This document shows, one piece after another, positions 40,175 to 48,515 of a stretch of 64,000 nucleotides of DNA. Below the pieces are notes generated by a model. That model ran no database searches. It had not been told where the DNA came from and was given only the letters and a program-made list of their open reading frames with translations. Position 1 is the first letter of the stretch. The number at the start of each line of letters is the position of its first letter. A program made the translations under genes and the position numbers. The stretch spans positions 1 to 64,000 of the forward strand of contig CAWHKD010000006.1 of assembly GCA_963829845.1 (NCBI GenBank), given 5' to 3'. The stretch comes from Gaiellasilicea sp963829845. Lineage in GTDB: Bacteria; Actinomycetota; Thermoleophilia; Gaiellales; Gaiellaceae.

Positions 40175-41342
40175 GCCGCCAACGTCCAGCTCGCACACGA
40201 CGTCGAGGCGCGGAGAAGGCGCCGCAAGCGCTCTTCGTGCACCGCTTGCTGGCAAGCGGATATCCGCGCGCTCGCGGAGCGAGCAGTGGACGACGAGCGC
40301 GACCGAGCTGTCGGGGATCGGCGAGCCGCTGTTGCTGAGCCTCGGGGCGCAGCGGGGCGCAGGCCGTGTTCGAGGACGGAAGGCGTTCTCTGCGTCTGTC
40401 GGGCTGGGCGGCGGCGGCGTCTACGCGTCCGTCGCGGCGCGTCGGTCGGACGGCGATCGGAGCAGGCTGGCGGCGGCTGCGCGAGGCGTTTCCGCCGCCT
40501 GATCCGAGCTCGGCGCACGAGGTGACGGTCACGTTCTGGACGTACTCGCCGCACGGGCCGATGCCGTCCTGGCGCTCGATCGCGGTGCCGGAGTGGAGCG
40601 AGATCGCGCCGAACTACACCGCCTCGACGCGTGCGGCGACTGGATCAGCTGATGCAGGGCTTCCGGCCTGCTCACGGCGGTCAGCTCGTGCTCTGGCACG
40701 GCGAGGCCGGCACGGGGAAGACCTTCGCGCTGCGGGCGCTCGCGCTGGGAGTGGCGCGCACTGGTGCAGCCTCTACTACATCGTCGATCCCGGACTCGTT
40801 CTTCGGCGCAGCACGCGGACTATCTGATGAACGTGCTCATGCAGCCGGGCTCGGAGGCGAGGGATGGCGCTGCGATCGCACGGGCTGGTCGGCATACGGT
40901 GGCGGCACGTCGACCGTCGAGCTGTTCGACGAGGAGCGAGGACTCGCGCCGGAGGACGGCGGCAGGAGAAGGGCTGGCGCCTGCTCGTGCTCGAGGACAC
41001 CGGCGAGCTGCTCACTCCGGACGCGAAAGACCGTGATCGGCCAGGGTCTCTCGCCGCTTCCTCAACGTCGTCGACGGCGCTGATCGGCAGAGGTCTGCGC
41101 GTGCTCGTTCTCGTGACGACGAACGAGGAGATCCGCAAGCTCCATCCGGCCGTGGCACGGCCGGGTCGCTGCGCAGCCAACATCGCCTTCGGGCCGCTGT
41201 CGACGCGAAGAGGCGCTCGGCGTGGCTCGCCGAGCGGGACGTCGGGGCGTCGGTCGTCCGACGCCACCACGATCGCTCCCTCGTACGCGCTTGCCGACGA
41301 TGCGAGTGCCGAGCCGAAGCGTCGGTGGGGTTCGGCGACTGA
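40171..41342 (+). pseudogene. AAA-family ATPase (DUF5925-like), many frameshifts
   Basis: Reconstructed by moving between frames: 'LFVHRLLASGYPRAL', 'VTVTFWTYSPHGPMPSWRSIAVPEWSEIAPNYTA', 'LDQLMQGFRPAHGGQLVLWHGEAGTGKTFALRALAL' (Walker A), 'WCSLYYIVDPDSFF', 'ADYLMNVLMQPGSE', 'GWRLLVLEDTGELLTPDAK' (Walker B-like), 'GLRVLVLVTTNEEIRKLHPAVARPGRCAANIAFGPLS' and 'LAERDVGASVV'. The final blocks with sensor Asn and arginine finger are typical of small actinobacterial AAA ATPases. Roughly eight or more indels. It may play the CoxD/MoxR-like role for the adjacent hydroxylase, or be unrelated. TGA overlaps the next ATG. Confidence 0.7.
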
Positions 41343-42373
41343 TGGCGGTCCCGTTCCGGATCGGCGTGATGCAGCTGACGATGGAGCCGCTCGACGAGAT
41401 GCTCGAGTCGGCGCGCGTGATGGACGAGGCCGGGATGGACACGGTCTGGCTCGCCGAGGCGTATCCGTGGTGGCGCAAGCACCAGATGGAGGCGCGCGGC
41501 TCGACCGTCGTCTCGGCGCTGATGGCGCGGGAGACGGAGCGGCTGACGATCGGCTGGGGGATCATTTCGCCGTTCACGCGCCATCCGGTGCAGGTGGCGA
41601 TGGATGCGCGGGTCGTGCAGGAGGCCGCGGGGCCGGGGCGGTTCATCCTCGGCTTCGGGACGTCGAAGATCTTCCTCAACAACGCGCGCATGCAGACGAA
41701 GAAGACGCTCGGGCCGATGCGCGACGCCGTCGAGATCGTCCGCGGCGTGCTCGGCGGCGAGGCCTTCTCCTACGAGGGCGACACGTGGTCGGCCGACGTG
41801 CCCGCGCTCTCCGGGGAGGCGCACACGCCGCGCGAGGTGCCGCCCGTCTACGTGGCCGCGACCGCGCCGAAGATGCAGGCGCTCGCCGGCGAGATCGCCG
41901 AGGGGTGCCTGACGCCGTCGATCACGACGCCCGCGTTCGTCCGCTACACGGTCGGGAACACCGGCTCCGACATCGACATCGGCTGCACGGTCGTCGCCTC
42001 GATCGACGAGGACCGCGACAAGGGCCGCGACGGCGCGCGCGAGATCGCCGGCATGTACCTCGCGAACAAGGTGCAGAACATCCAGGGCGCCGCCGACACG
42101 CTGCTCGACCTGGCCGAGCTGACGCAGGACGAGATCCGCCCTGTCGCCGAGGCGATGGAGCGGGGCGGCCGGCTCGCCGCGAAGGCAGAGGTGACGGACG
42201 CGATCCTCGACAAGTGCAAGCCGATCGCCGGCACGCCGGCCGATTGCATCGCCGCGATCGAGGAGTACCGCGACGCCGGCTGCACACACGTCATGCTGGA
42301 GTTGTGGGGCGACAAGCGGCACGACCAGATCCGGCTCTTCGGCGAAAAGGTGCTGCCGCATTTCCGCGACTGA
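41342..42373 (+). CDS. LLM-class (luciferase-like) flavin-dependent oxidoreductase
   Basis: 343 residues from ATG 41342. TIM-barrel flavin (FMN or F420) enzyme: 'FRIGVMQLTMEPLDEMLESARVMDEAGMDTVWLAEAYPWWRKHQ', 'LTIGWGIISPFTRHPVQVAMDARVVQEAAGPGRFILGFGTSK', 'PVYVAATAPKMQALAGEIAEGCL' and 'GTPADCIAAIEEYRDAGCTHVMLELWG'. The style is that of F420-dependent methylene-H4MPT-reductase-like and alkane-sulfonate-type members. The gene is intact although flanked by frameshifted genes. It could insert oxygen into, or reduce, a product of the molybdenum hydroxylase. Confidence 0.9.
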   Translation: MAVPFRIGVMQLTMEPLDEMLESARVMDEAGMDTVWLAEAYPWWRKHQMEARGSTVVSALMARETERLTIGWGIISPFTRHPVQVAMDARVVQEAAGPGRFILGFGTSKIFLNNARMQTKKTLGPMRDAVEIVRGVLGGEAFSYEGDTWSADVPALSGEAHTPREVPPVYVAATAPKMQALAGEIAEGCLTPSITTPAFVRYTVGNTGSDIDIGCTVVASIDEDRDKGRDGAREIAGMYLANKVQNIQGAADTLLDLAELTQDEIRPVAEAMERGGRLAAKAEVTDAILDKCKPIAGTPADCIAAIEEYRDAGCTHVMLELWGDKRHDQIRLFGEKVLPHFRD

Positions 42374-42422
42374 CCGGATCCTCGCCAATGCCCGCGGGCG
42401 GATCGCACGGTACGAGCCGAAA

Positions 42423-42785
42423 GTGGCCGAGGAGCGGGCGAGGAATGGAAGCGTGATCGTGGATCTGCGCTCGCACGACGAGCGCGCACGAGACGGCGTC
42501 ATCCCCGGCGCGGTGCATGTGCCGCGGTCGGTGCTGGAGTGGCGGGTCGACCCAGGCTCTGGCTACTCGAACCCGTTCGTCGCGGACGACGAGGCCGAGC
42601 TGATCCTCGTCTGTCACGAGGGCTACTCGTCGAGTCTCGCGGCCGCGTCGCTGTCGGAACTCCGCCGCCGACGGGTCGGCGACCTCGTCGGAGGGTTCGT
42701 CGCCTGGCGGACCTCCGGGCTGGAGACGACGGCGGCGCCGCCGCCATCGGACGGGCTGCCCGGCATGGGAGGGCCCGACCGGTGA
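42423..42785 (+). CDS. Rhodanese-domain protein (sulfurtransferase)
   Basis: 120 residues from a GTG at 42423. Rhodanese signatures: 'GSVIVDLRSHDERARDGVIPGAVHVPRSVLEWRVDP', and the active-site loop 'VCHEGYSSSLAAASL' with the persulfide-forming Cys. Homology by eye continues upstream in frame ('RILANARGRIARYEPKVAEERARNG', from about 42375), but no start codon exists there, so a start may have been lost to an error. It could serve sulfur delivery to the molybdenum cofactor. Overlaps the methyltransferase by GTGA. Confidence 0.85.
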   Translation: MAEERARNGSVIVDLRSHDERARDGVIPGAVHVPRSVLEWRVDPGSGYSNPFVADDEAELILVCHEGYSSSLAAASLSELRRRRVGDLVGGFVAWRTSGLETTAAPPPSDGLPGMGGPDR

Positions 42786-43609
42786 GCTTCGACCCCTCGG
42801 CATTCGATGCGTTCGAGGCCGCCGGCTGGGCGGAGAAAGACGCGAGCGCCTACGACACGCTGCTGGGGCGTGTCACGAAGAGGTTCGCCGAACCGCTGCT
42901 GGACGCCGTCGAGGCCGGACCGGGAACGCGTCTCCTCGACCTGGCGACCGGGCCCGGGTACGTCGCAGGGCGTGCGGTTGAGCGCGGCGCGGAGGCCGTG
43001 GCGCTCGACCGCTCCGACGGAATGCTCGAGTTCGCGCGCGAGCATGTCGCCCGGCGCTGAGTTCGTCCGCGGCGACGTCACGGCGATTCCCTTCGAGGAC
43101 GAGTCCTTCGACGCTGTCACCGCAGCGTTTGTCCTCCTCCACCTGGGCGAGCCCGAGCAGGCCGGGGCAGAGGCGGCGCGCGTGCTCGAGCCGGGCGGCG
43201 TAGCAGCATTCACGGTGTGGGACGTGCCGAGTCGAGGCCGCTGGCTCGGCGTGCTCGTCGACGCGATCGAGGAGGTCGGCGTCTCGGCACCGGCTGACGT
43301 CCCCGCAGGACCGCCGTTCTTCCGGTTCGCGGACGAGGCGGAGCTCACCCGGCTCATCTCCGGCGCGGGTTTGGCTGATGCGGCGGTGGACACGGTCGAG
43401 TTCCCCCTGCACGTCGCGAGCGCCGACGAGCTCTGGGACGGGCTGATCGAAGGCGCCGTTCGCATGCGCGCCGTCGTGCGCGCTCAGAGCGAAGACGTGC
43501 AGCGTTCGATCAGAGCCCGCTTCGACGAGTTGCTCCAGGACCATGCCTCAGGCGACGGCTACGAAGTCTCGGTCGCGGTCAAGCTCGGCGTCGGGAGCGG
43601 AAGCCGTGA
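42782..43609 (+). CDS. Class I SAM-dependent methyltransferase, two frameshifts
   Basis: GTG 42782. 'GPGTRLLDLATGPGYVAGRAVERGAEAVALDRSDGMLEFARE' contains the SAM motif (DLATGPGY) and the acidic residue after strand 2. A frame change at about 43048 continues 'GAEFVRGDVTAIPFEDESFDAVTAAFVLLHLGEPEQAGAEAARVLEPGGVAAFTVWD', a UbiE/COQ5-like pattern. At the end a lost G in a GGGG run (about 43595) would give a clean stop TGA at 43607-43609. Substrate unknown. Confidence 0.83.
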
Positions 43610-44821
43610 TCGACCGCGAGCGCCTGCTCGCCGACGCGCTGGCGGCCGTGTCGATCCCGAGCTTCACCGGCTCGGAGGAGGCGAATGGCGGCGTGGTACG
43701 CCGGGCAGTGCGAGGAGCTCGGGCTCGCCGTGCAGTGGCAGCAGGTCGAGGACGGGCGCGCCAACGTGCTTGCGACCCGCGCCGGCACCGGCGGCGGCCC
43801 GACGCTGATGTTCAACGGGCACATGGACACGTCGTACTCCGGACGCGAGCCCTGGCTGGCCGGGATCCCCGGCTTCCAGCCGGAGGGGTTCGAGCGCGAG
43901 GGGCGGATCTACGGGCTCGGGATCTCGAACATGAAGGGCGCCCTCGTCGCCTACCTTGCGGCGGTGCGGGCGCTCGGCGATACCGCGCTGAAGGGTGACG
44001 TCATGATCGCGGCGGTCGCAGGCGAGATCGAGAAGACGCAGCAGGGCGACGCGCAGGGCGCCGAGTACCGCGGCTACGCGGCCGGGACGCGCCACCTCGT
44101 CACACACGGTGGCGTCGCGGACATGTGCCTGCTCGGCGAGCCGACCGAGGGCAAGGTCGTACTCGGCCACTTCGGCGCCCTCTGGTTGCGGATCCGAGTC
44201 CACGGCAACTTCATCCACACGGCCTTCAGCGAGGGCAAGCGCGAGCGAGAACTCGATCTTGCGCGCGCACGAGGTGCTCGCGGCCGTGCTCGGAGTGGAT
44301 CCCAACCTGGGAGGACGACCCCGACGAACGCGTACCGCGGTGCGAAGGCGATTGTCAACGTGGGCGCGATCCAGGGCGGGTTCGGCTGGCGCGTTTCACG
44401 GACGCCGCACCACACCGATCTCTTCCTCGACGTGCGGGTTCCGCCGACGAAGGAGATGGGCGTCGCGCGGCGCGAGGTGCTCGATTGGGTGCGCTCGCTC
44501 GGCGAGCGGTTTCCCGTCTACGGGATCGAGGGTGAGGTCTACGTGACCGCGCCGGGCGCCGAGATCGACGAAGGGCATCCGCTCGTCGGCGCGATCGACG
44601 CGGCGCACGAGGAGGTCTTCGGTGCGGCTCCGGGCCGCGACGTCACGCGCTGGTTCAGCGACGCGTCGGCGCTGACCCGCTACGGGATCCCGACGGTGAA
44701 CTATGGGACCTCGACGGGGCTGATGGACGTCGACCTCGGTGAGAATCTGGAGATCGACGGGCTCGTGAAGACGGCGGAGGTCTACGCTCGGGTGGCGATG
44801 ACGGTCTGCGAGGTCGCATGA
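43606..44821 (+). pseudogene. M20-family amidohydrolase/deacylase (ArgE/DapE-like), frameshifted
   Basis: GTG 43606: 'MIDRERLLADALAAVSIPSFTGSEEA', then an extra A at about 43683, then 'AWYAGQCEELGLAVQW', 'PTLMFNGHMDTSY' (His and Asp ligands), 'GLGISNMKGALVAYLAAV', 'VAGEIEKTQQG' (catalytic Glu), 'LLGEPTEGKVVLGHFGALWLRIRVHG'. The dimerisation part around 44250-44330 is scrambled by further indels; 'ILRAHEVLAAVL' and 'IPTWEDDP' are in another frame. The C-terminal half is clean to 44821 and includes 'GLMDVDLGENLEIDGLVKTAEVYA'. It splits an amide or removes an acyl group. ATGA overlap with the next gene. Confidence 0.85.
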
Positions 44822-45226
44822 GCGACGGTCTGGACGATCGTAACGGCGGTGGTCTCGAGGTGCGGAACCGAACACGGCCGGGCGCTCATTCCACCGCTTC
44901 GTCGAGATCGTCGCGGCGTGCGGCGAGTACACGACGCTCCGTCGCGAAGACGACGCATCACGCGTTCAAGGGGCCGCGTCGCGGCTTCGCGGGCTGCGCG
45001 CCCGGTCGGTGATCGGCTTCCGGGCTACTTCGACGTGAACTACCGCGTCGACGACTCGCGCGCATCACGCAGCGCGAGGCGCCAGTACCAGGAACGGATC
45101 TGTTCGTGCACCACTTCCGCGTGGAGCTCGGCGGAGCCCAGCCTGGACGAAGAGTTCGGCCTCGCTGGATCGGGCCGGACGCCGTACGACCAGGTCGGGT
45201 GCGGAAGCAGGTTGGCGAGCCGATGA
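44818..45226 (+). pseudogene. DUF5655-like hypothetical protein, frameshifted
   Basis: No single frame makes sense, but pieces join to 'FHRFVEIVAACGEYTT', 'VAKTTHHAFKGPRRGFAG', 'PGYFDVNYRVDD', 'HHFRVELGG' and 'EPSLDEEFGLAGSGRTPYDQVG'. This order resembles DUF5655-type proteins, which have a 'RFVELVRACGPVTV...KTRIAFQGRRRFAGV' pattern. At least four indels in 400 bases. Function unknown. Both ends overlap neighbours by ATGA, so it belongs to the operon. Confidence 0.5.
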
Positions 45227-46092
45227 AGCTCGTCACCTACGACGAGGGCAAAGTCGGGCGCATCGACGGCGAGGAGATCGTGCGGGCTCGACGTGCCGAC
45301 GATGCGTGAGTGGTTCGAGCGGGGCGGCGCCGACGAGACCGGCGAGCGGGTGGCGCTTGCCGGAAGCGCGGCTGCGGGCGCCGATCGTCCCGAAGAAGTT
45401 CTTCCACACCGCCGGCAACTTCCGCGAGCACGAGGAGGACTCGAAGGTCGTCAACTGGTCGCACGAGATCGCGCCTTGGATCGTCTTCTTCCAGAACGTC
45501 GACGCGATCGTTGGGTCCGGACGAGCCGGTCGTCTACCCCGAGCACCTGACCGAGGAGCTCGACTACGAGCTCGAGCTCGCGGTCGTGCTGAAGAAGGGC
45601 GGCAAGTGGTTCCCGCCCGAGGAGGCGATGGACTACGTCGGCGGCTACGTGATCTTCAACGACATCACAGCGCGCGACATCCAGCGCCGTGAGATGCGCT
45701 CGGGCGTCTTCAGCTTCTGCAAGGCGATCGACACGTTCTGTCCGCTCGGGCCGTGGATCGTCACCCCGGACGAGGTTCCCGATCCTCACGACCTGGCGAT
45801 GGAGCTGCGTGTCAACGGCGAGTCGCGGCAGGTGTCGCACTCGGGGAACATGTCGACGACGATCGCGGAAATCCTCTCGCACTACTCGGCGCTCGGTTAC
45901 TCCGCCGGCGACGTGCTCTCGACCGGGACCGTCAGCGGCGTCGCCGGCTTCTCGGCCGACGCGGCGTCGCTCTACCTCAAGCCCGGCGACGTGATCGAGG
46001 CGGAGATCGAGCGGATCGGCGTCCTGCGCAACCCCGTGATCGGCTGGGAGGAGGCGCACGGCGAGCCCGCGCCTGCGCGGGTGCGTTGGTAG
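45223..46092 (+). pseudogene. Fumarylacetoacetate hydrolase family protein, frameshifts in N-terminal part
   Basis: ATG 45223: 'MKLVTYDEGKVGRIDGEEIVR', then frame changes at about 45285, 45360 and 45515 through 'LDVPTMREWFERGGADETGERVAL', 'PIVPKKFFHTAGNFREHEEDSKV' to 'DEPVVYPEHLTEELDYELELAVVLKKGGKWFP'. The remainder is intact: 'YVGGYVIFNDITARDIQRREMRSG', 'GPWIVTPDEVPDPHDLAMELRVNGESRQ', 'DVLSTGTVSGVAGF', 'LKPGDVIEAEIERIGVLRNPV'. The metal site E-x-E (ELELAVV) and Asp are present. This family hydrolyses or decarboxylates acylpyruvate-like acids, or hydrates 2-oxopentenoate, at the end of ring-degradation pathways. Confidence 0.87.
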
Positions 46093-46886
46093 TCGGCTCG
46101 GTCGAGCTCGTCCCGCTCGTCGACGCGGTCGGCCTGCTCGGGGAACGGGAGGAGCTCTTCCCCGGCTTCGCGGACTGGGATCCCTACAAGGCGCTCTATC
46201 CAGAGCTGTTCGGCGGTTCGCAGTGGCGGGTCCCGTGTACCTCGTACCTGATTCGCTCCGGCGACACGACCGTTGTCGTCGACACGGGCGTCGGGCCGGC
46301 GGGGCTCTGGGGCTGGACTCCGGAGCGGGAGGAGGGGCTGCTGCCCGCGCTCGCGTCGGCGGGCGTCACGCCGGGCGAGGTCGACATCGTTTTCCTCACC
46401 CATCTCCACATCGATCATGTCGGCTGGAACACCGATCGCGACGGCAGGCTCGTCTTCCCGAACGCGCGCTACATCGCGCACCGCGACGGCGTCGCGTTCG
46501 CGCGCGACAGTGGCCGGCAGCACGCCGAGCGCACGATCGCCGTGGTGGACTTCGAGGAGGTCGGCGGCGCGACGGAGCTCACAGCGGGCGTCTCCGCCTT
46601 CGAGCTGGCCGGCCACTTCCCCGGCCACATGGGGCTGCGGATCGCATCCGACGGTGCCGAGGCGCGGCTGATCGCGGACGCCGCCGTCCACCCGCTGCTG
46701 CTACACGAGCCCGATGCCCTCTACGTCTCGGATGCGGACCCGAGCGACTGTGCGGCGACGCGTCACGCTCTGCTGCCCGAGCTCGTCGATCGGGACGTGC
46801 TCACGGTCTGCGGCCACTACCCGGCGGGGGGCATCGGCCGCGTGGTCACCCGGGACGGCCGCGTTGTCTGGGAGCTCGCGGCATGA
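46086..46886 (+). CDS. Metallo-beta-lactamase-fold hydrolase
   Basis: 266 residues from a TTG at 46086 that overlaps the previous stop region. The zinc motif 'VFLTHLHIDHVGWN' (H-x-H-x-D-H) is complete. Further ligands are His in 'ELAGHFPGHMG', Asp in 'RLIADAAVHP' and a late His in 'TVCGHYPAGG'. The N-terminus 'VELVPLVDAVGLLGEREELFPGFADWDPYKALYPELF' is like lactonase/AttM-type and related members. It probably opens a lactone or thioester, and is a candidate hydrolase of the pathway. The frame is intact; frameshifts end upstream of here. Confidence 0.9.
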   Translation: MVVGSVELVPLVDAVGLLGEREELFPGFADWDPYKALYPELFGGSQWRVPCTSYLIRSGDTTVVVDTGVGPAGLWGWTPEREEGLLPALASAGVTPGEVDIVFLTHLHIDHVGWNTDRDGRLVFPNARYIAHRDGVAFARDSGRQHAERTIAVVDFEEVGGATELTAGVSAFELAGHFPGHMGLRIASDGAEARLIADAAVHPLLLHEPDALYVSDADPSDCAATRHALLPELVDRDVLTVCGHYPAGGIGRVVTRDGRVVWELAA

Positions 46887-47245
46887 CGGAGTTCCGGGAG
46901 GCGTTCCCGATCCTGCTCGTGGAGGACGTCGAGCTCGCGAGCGCGTTCTACTGCTCGACGCTCGGTTTCGAAGAGGCGTATCGCAACGAGGACGAGCACG
47001 GGGTCGAGTTCGTCTTCCTGGCGCTGGAGCCGTACGGGATCGGAATCGGCCGTCGAGCGGACGCGGAGGAGCGCGACTTCGCGCTCTGGATCTACGCCGA
47101 CGACGTCGATGCCGCTGCGGCGGCGCTGAGGGCAGCAGGCGCGAAGGAGATCCTCGCGCCGACCGACCAGCCCTGGGGCGAGCGCATGTGCTCGTTTGTC
47201 GACCCGAACGGCCATCTCGTCCACATCGGTGCGAAGGCCGAGTGA
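46883..47245 (+). CDS. VOC/glyoxalase-fold protein
   Basis: 120 residues; ATG 46883 overlaps the previous stop (ATGA). 'EAFPILLVEDVELASAFYCSTLGFEEAYRNEDEHGVEFVFLALEPYGIGIG' and 'WGERMCSFVDPNGHLVHIGAKAE' are the two beta-alpha-beta-beta-beta units of a vicinal-oxygen-chelate protein. The final Asp-Pro-Asn-Gly-His is the usual end. It may be a lyase, an isomerase or a resistance protein; the class cannot be settled. Last gene of this transcript block, followed by two operator-like palindromes. Confidence 0.88.
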   Translation: MTEFREAFPILLVEDVELASAFYCSTLGFEEAYRNEDEHGVEFVFLALEPYGIGIGRRADAEERDFALWIYADDVDAAAAALRAAGAKEILAPTDQPWGERMCSFVDPNGHLVHIGAKAE

Positions 47246-47248
47246 GGC

Positions 47249-47267
47249 TTGTGTTTCTGAAACACAA
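47249..47267. promoter_or_regulatory. Operator-like palindrome, copy 1
   Basis: TTGTGTTTCTGAAACACAA, a perfect palindrome about one central base, in a GC-rich background. It starts four bases after the stop codon of the glyoxalase-like gene. Confidence 0.7.
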
Positions 47268-47318
47268 GCTCTCTTCGTCCCGCGTAACCATGCTGGTTCT
47301 GGCGCAACGAACCACGCC

Positions 47319-47337
47319 TTGTGTTTCTGAAACACAA
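47319..47337. promoter_or_regulatory. Operator-like palindrome, copy 2
   Basis: Same 19 bases as 47249-47267, centre to centre 70 bases. It ends 18 bases before the ATG at 47355, so a bound protein would cover the leader or promoter of the M24 gene. Confidence 0.7.
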
Positions 47338-47354
47338 AGTCTTCAGGGTCGCGT

Positions 47355-48515
47355 ATGACGTGGCCGCGCGACGACGCGAAGCTCGACCGCGTTCGTGCGC
47401 TGATGGCCGAGCAGGAGCTCGACGCGCTCGTCGCACGTGCGCCGGACAACGTCCTCTACCTGACGAACTTCTGGGGGATGAAGGGCTACGACGCAGTCGT
47501 GTTCCCGCAGGAGGGCGACCCGGTCCTGATCTGTCTCGAGGCCTCCGAAGCGGATGCAGAGCGCACTGCCTGGACGAGCGAGGTGCGGCTCTTTCACGGC
47601 TACGACGAGACCGACCCCCGCCCGCCGGGCCTGCGGGCGCTCGACCTCGCCCGCCAGCTCTCATCCGAGTTCGACCGCGTCGGGATCGAGCTCAGCCTCG
47701 GCACGCAGGCGGCCGATCGGATGGTCGGCGAGCCGACGACGTACCCAAAGGCGTGGTTCGACGCGTTTCCCGAAGCCGCCGACGCTACTCCGCTGCTCGC
47801 CGCCGCCCGCGCGATCAAGACCGAGCAGGAGGTCGAGCGGATGCGGCTCGCCAATGAGATCGCGGCGCGTGCGCTCGAGCACACGGCGGCGCAGCTGCAT
47901 CCGAGGATGACCGAGAGCGAGGCGGCGGCGCTCTGGCAGGGCTGGGTGCACGGGCACGGCACCGGCTTCCACGACCGCGTCGAGCTCGCGCTCGGGTTCT
48001 CGCTCGTCTGGTCGGGGCCGGGGATCCGGACGTTCACGGCAACCGGCAGCCGGCCGATCCGCGAGCACGAGCCGACCCTCTTCGAGATCTGGGTCGTCGC
48101 AGACGGCTACTGGTGCGACCACACAAAGAACATCGTTCCCGGCGAGCTCGACCCACGCTACGCGGAGCTCGAGCGCGGGCTGCTCGATGTCTACGCGGCC
48201 GCGGTCGACTTCGCCCGCCCCGGGGCCAGCCTGGCCGAGCTCGACCGGACGATCCGGGGCGGCCTGGCCGAGCTGGGCTATCCAGGCCAGCCGAGCCACC
48301 CCGTCTGCCACGGCGTCGGCGCCCGTGCACACGAGCCGCCTTACGCCCACCAGGCCGGCGGTGGCACGATCGAGGCCGGCATGGTGCTGGCGATCGAGCC
48401 CGGCGTGTACTGGCCGGAGGGCGGCGGCCTCCGCGTCGAGGACAACTTCCTGATCACCGAGAGCGGCGCCGAGCGCCTCTGCCGCTTCCCCGACGGGATC
48501 GTCCGAGCGTCGTGA
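47355..48515 (+). CDS. M24-family metallopeptidase (Xaa-Pro dipeptidase-like)
   Basis: 386 residues from ATG 47355 with AGGG upstream. N-terminal creatinase/prolidase domain ('RALMAEQELDALVARAPDNVLYLTNFWGMKGYDAVVFPQEGDPVLI') and C-terminal pita-bread domain. The metal-binding residues are present: Asp in 'VVADGYWCDHTKN', His in 'CHGVGARAHEPPY', Glu in 'LAIEPGVYWPEGGG' and 'RVEDNFLITE'. It hydrolyses an X-Pro dipeptide or a related C-N bond. The gene begins a new transcript behind the twin operator and overlaps the next gene by GTGA. Confidence 0.9.
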   Translation: MTWPRDDAKLDRVRALMAEQELDALVARAPDNVLYLTNFWGMKGYDAVVFPQEGDPVLICLEASEADAERTAWTSEVRLFHGYDETDPRPPGLRALDLARQLSSEFDRVGIELSLGTQAADRMVGEPTTYPKAWFDAFPEAADATPLLAAARAIKTEQEVERMRLANEIAARALEHTAAQLHPRMTESEAAALWQGWVHGHGTGFHDRVELALGFSLVWSGPGIRTFTATGSRPIREHEPTLFEIWVVADGYWCDHTKNIVPGELDPRYAELERGLLDVYAAAVDFARPGASLAELDRTIRGGLAELGYPGQPSHPVCHGVGARAHEPPYAHQAGGGTIEAGMVLAIEPGVYWPEGGGLRVEDNFLITESGAERLCRFPDGIVRAS

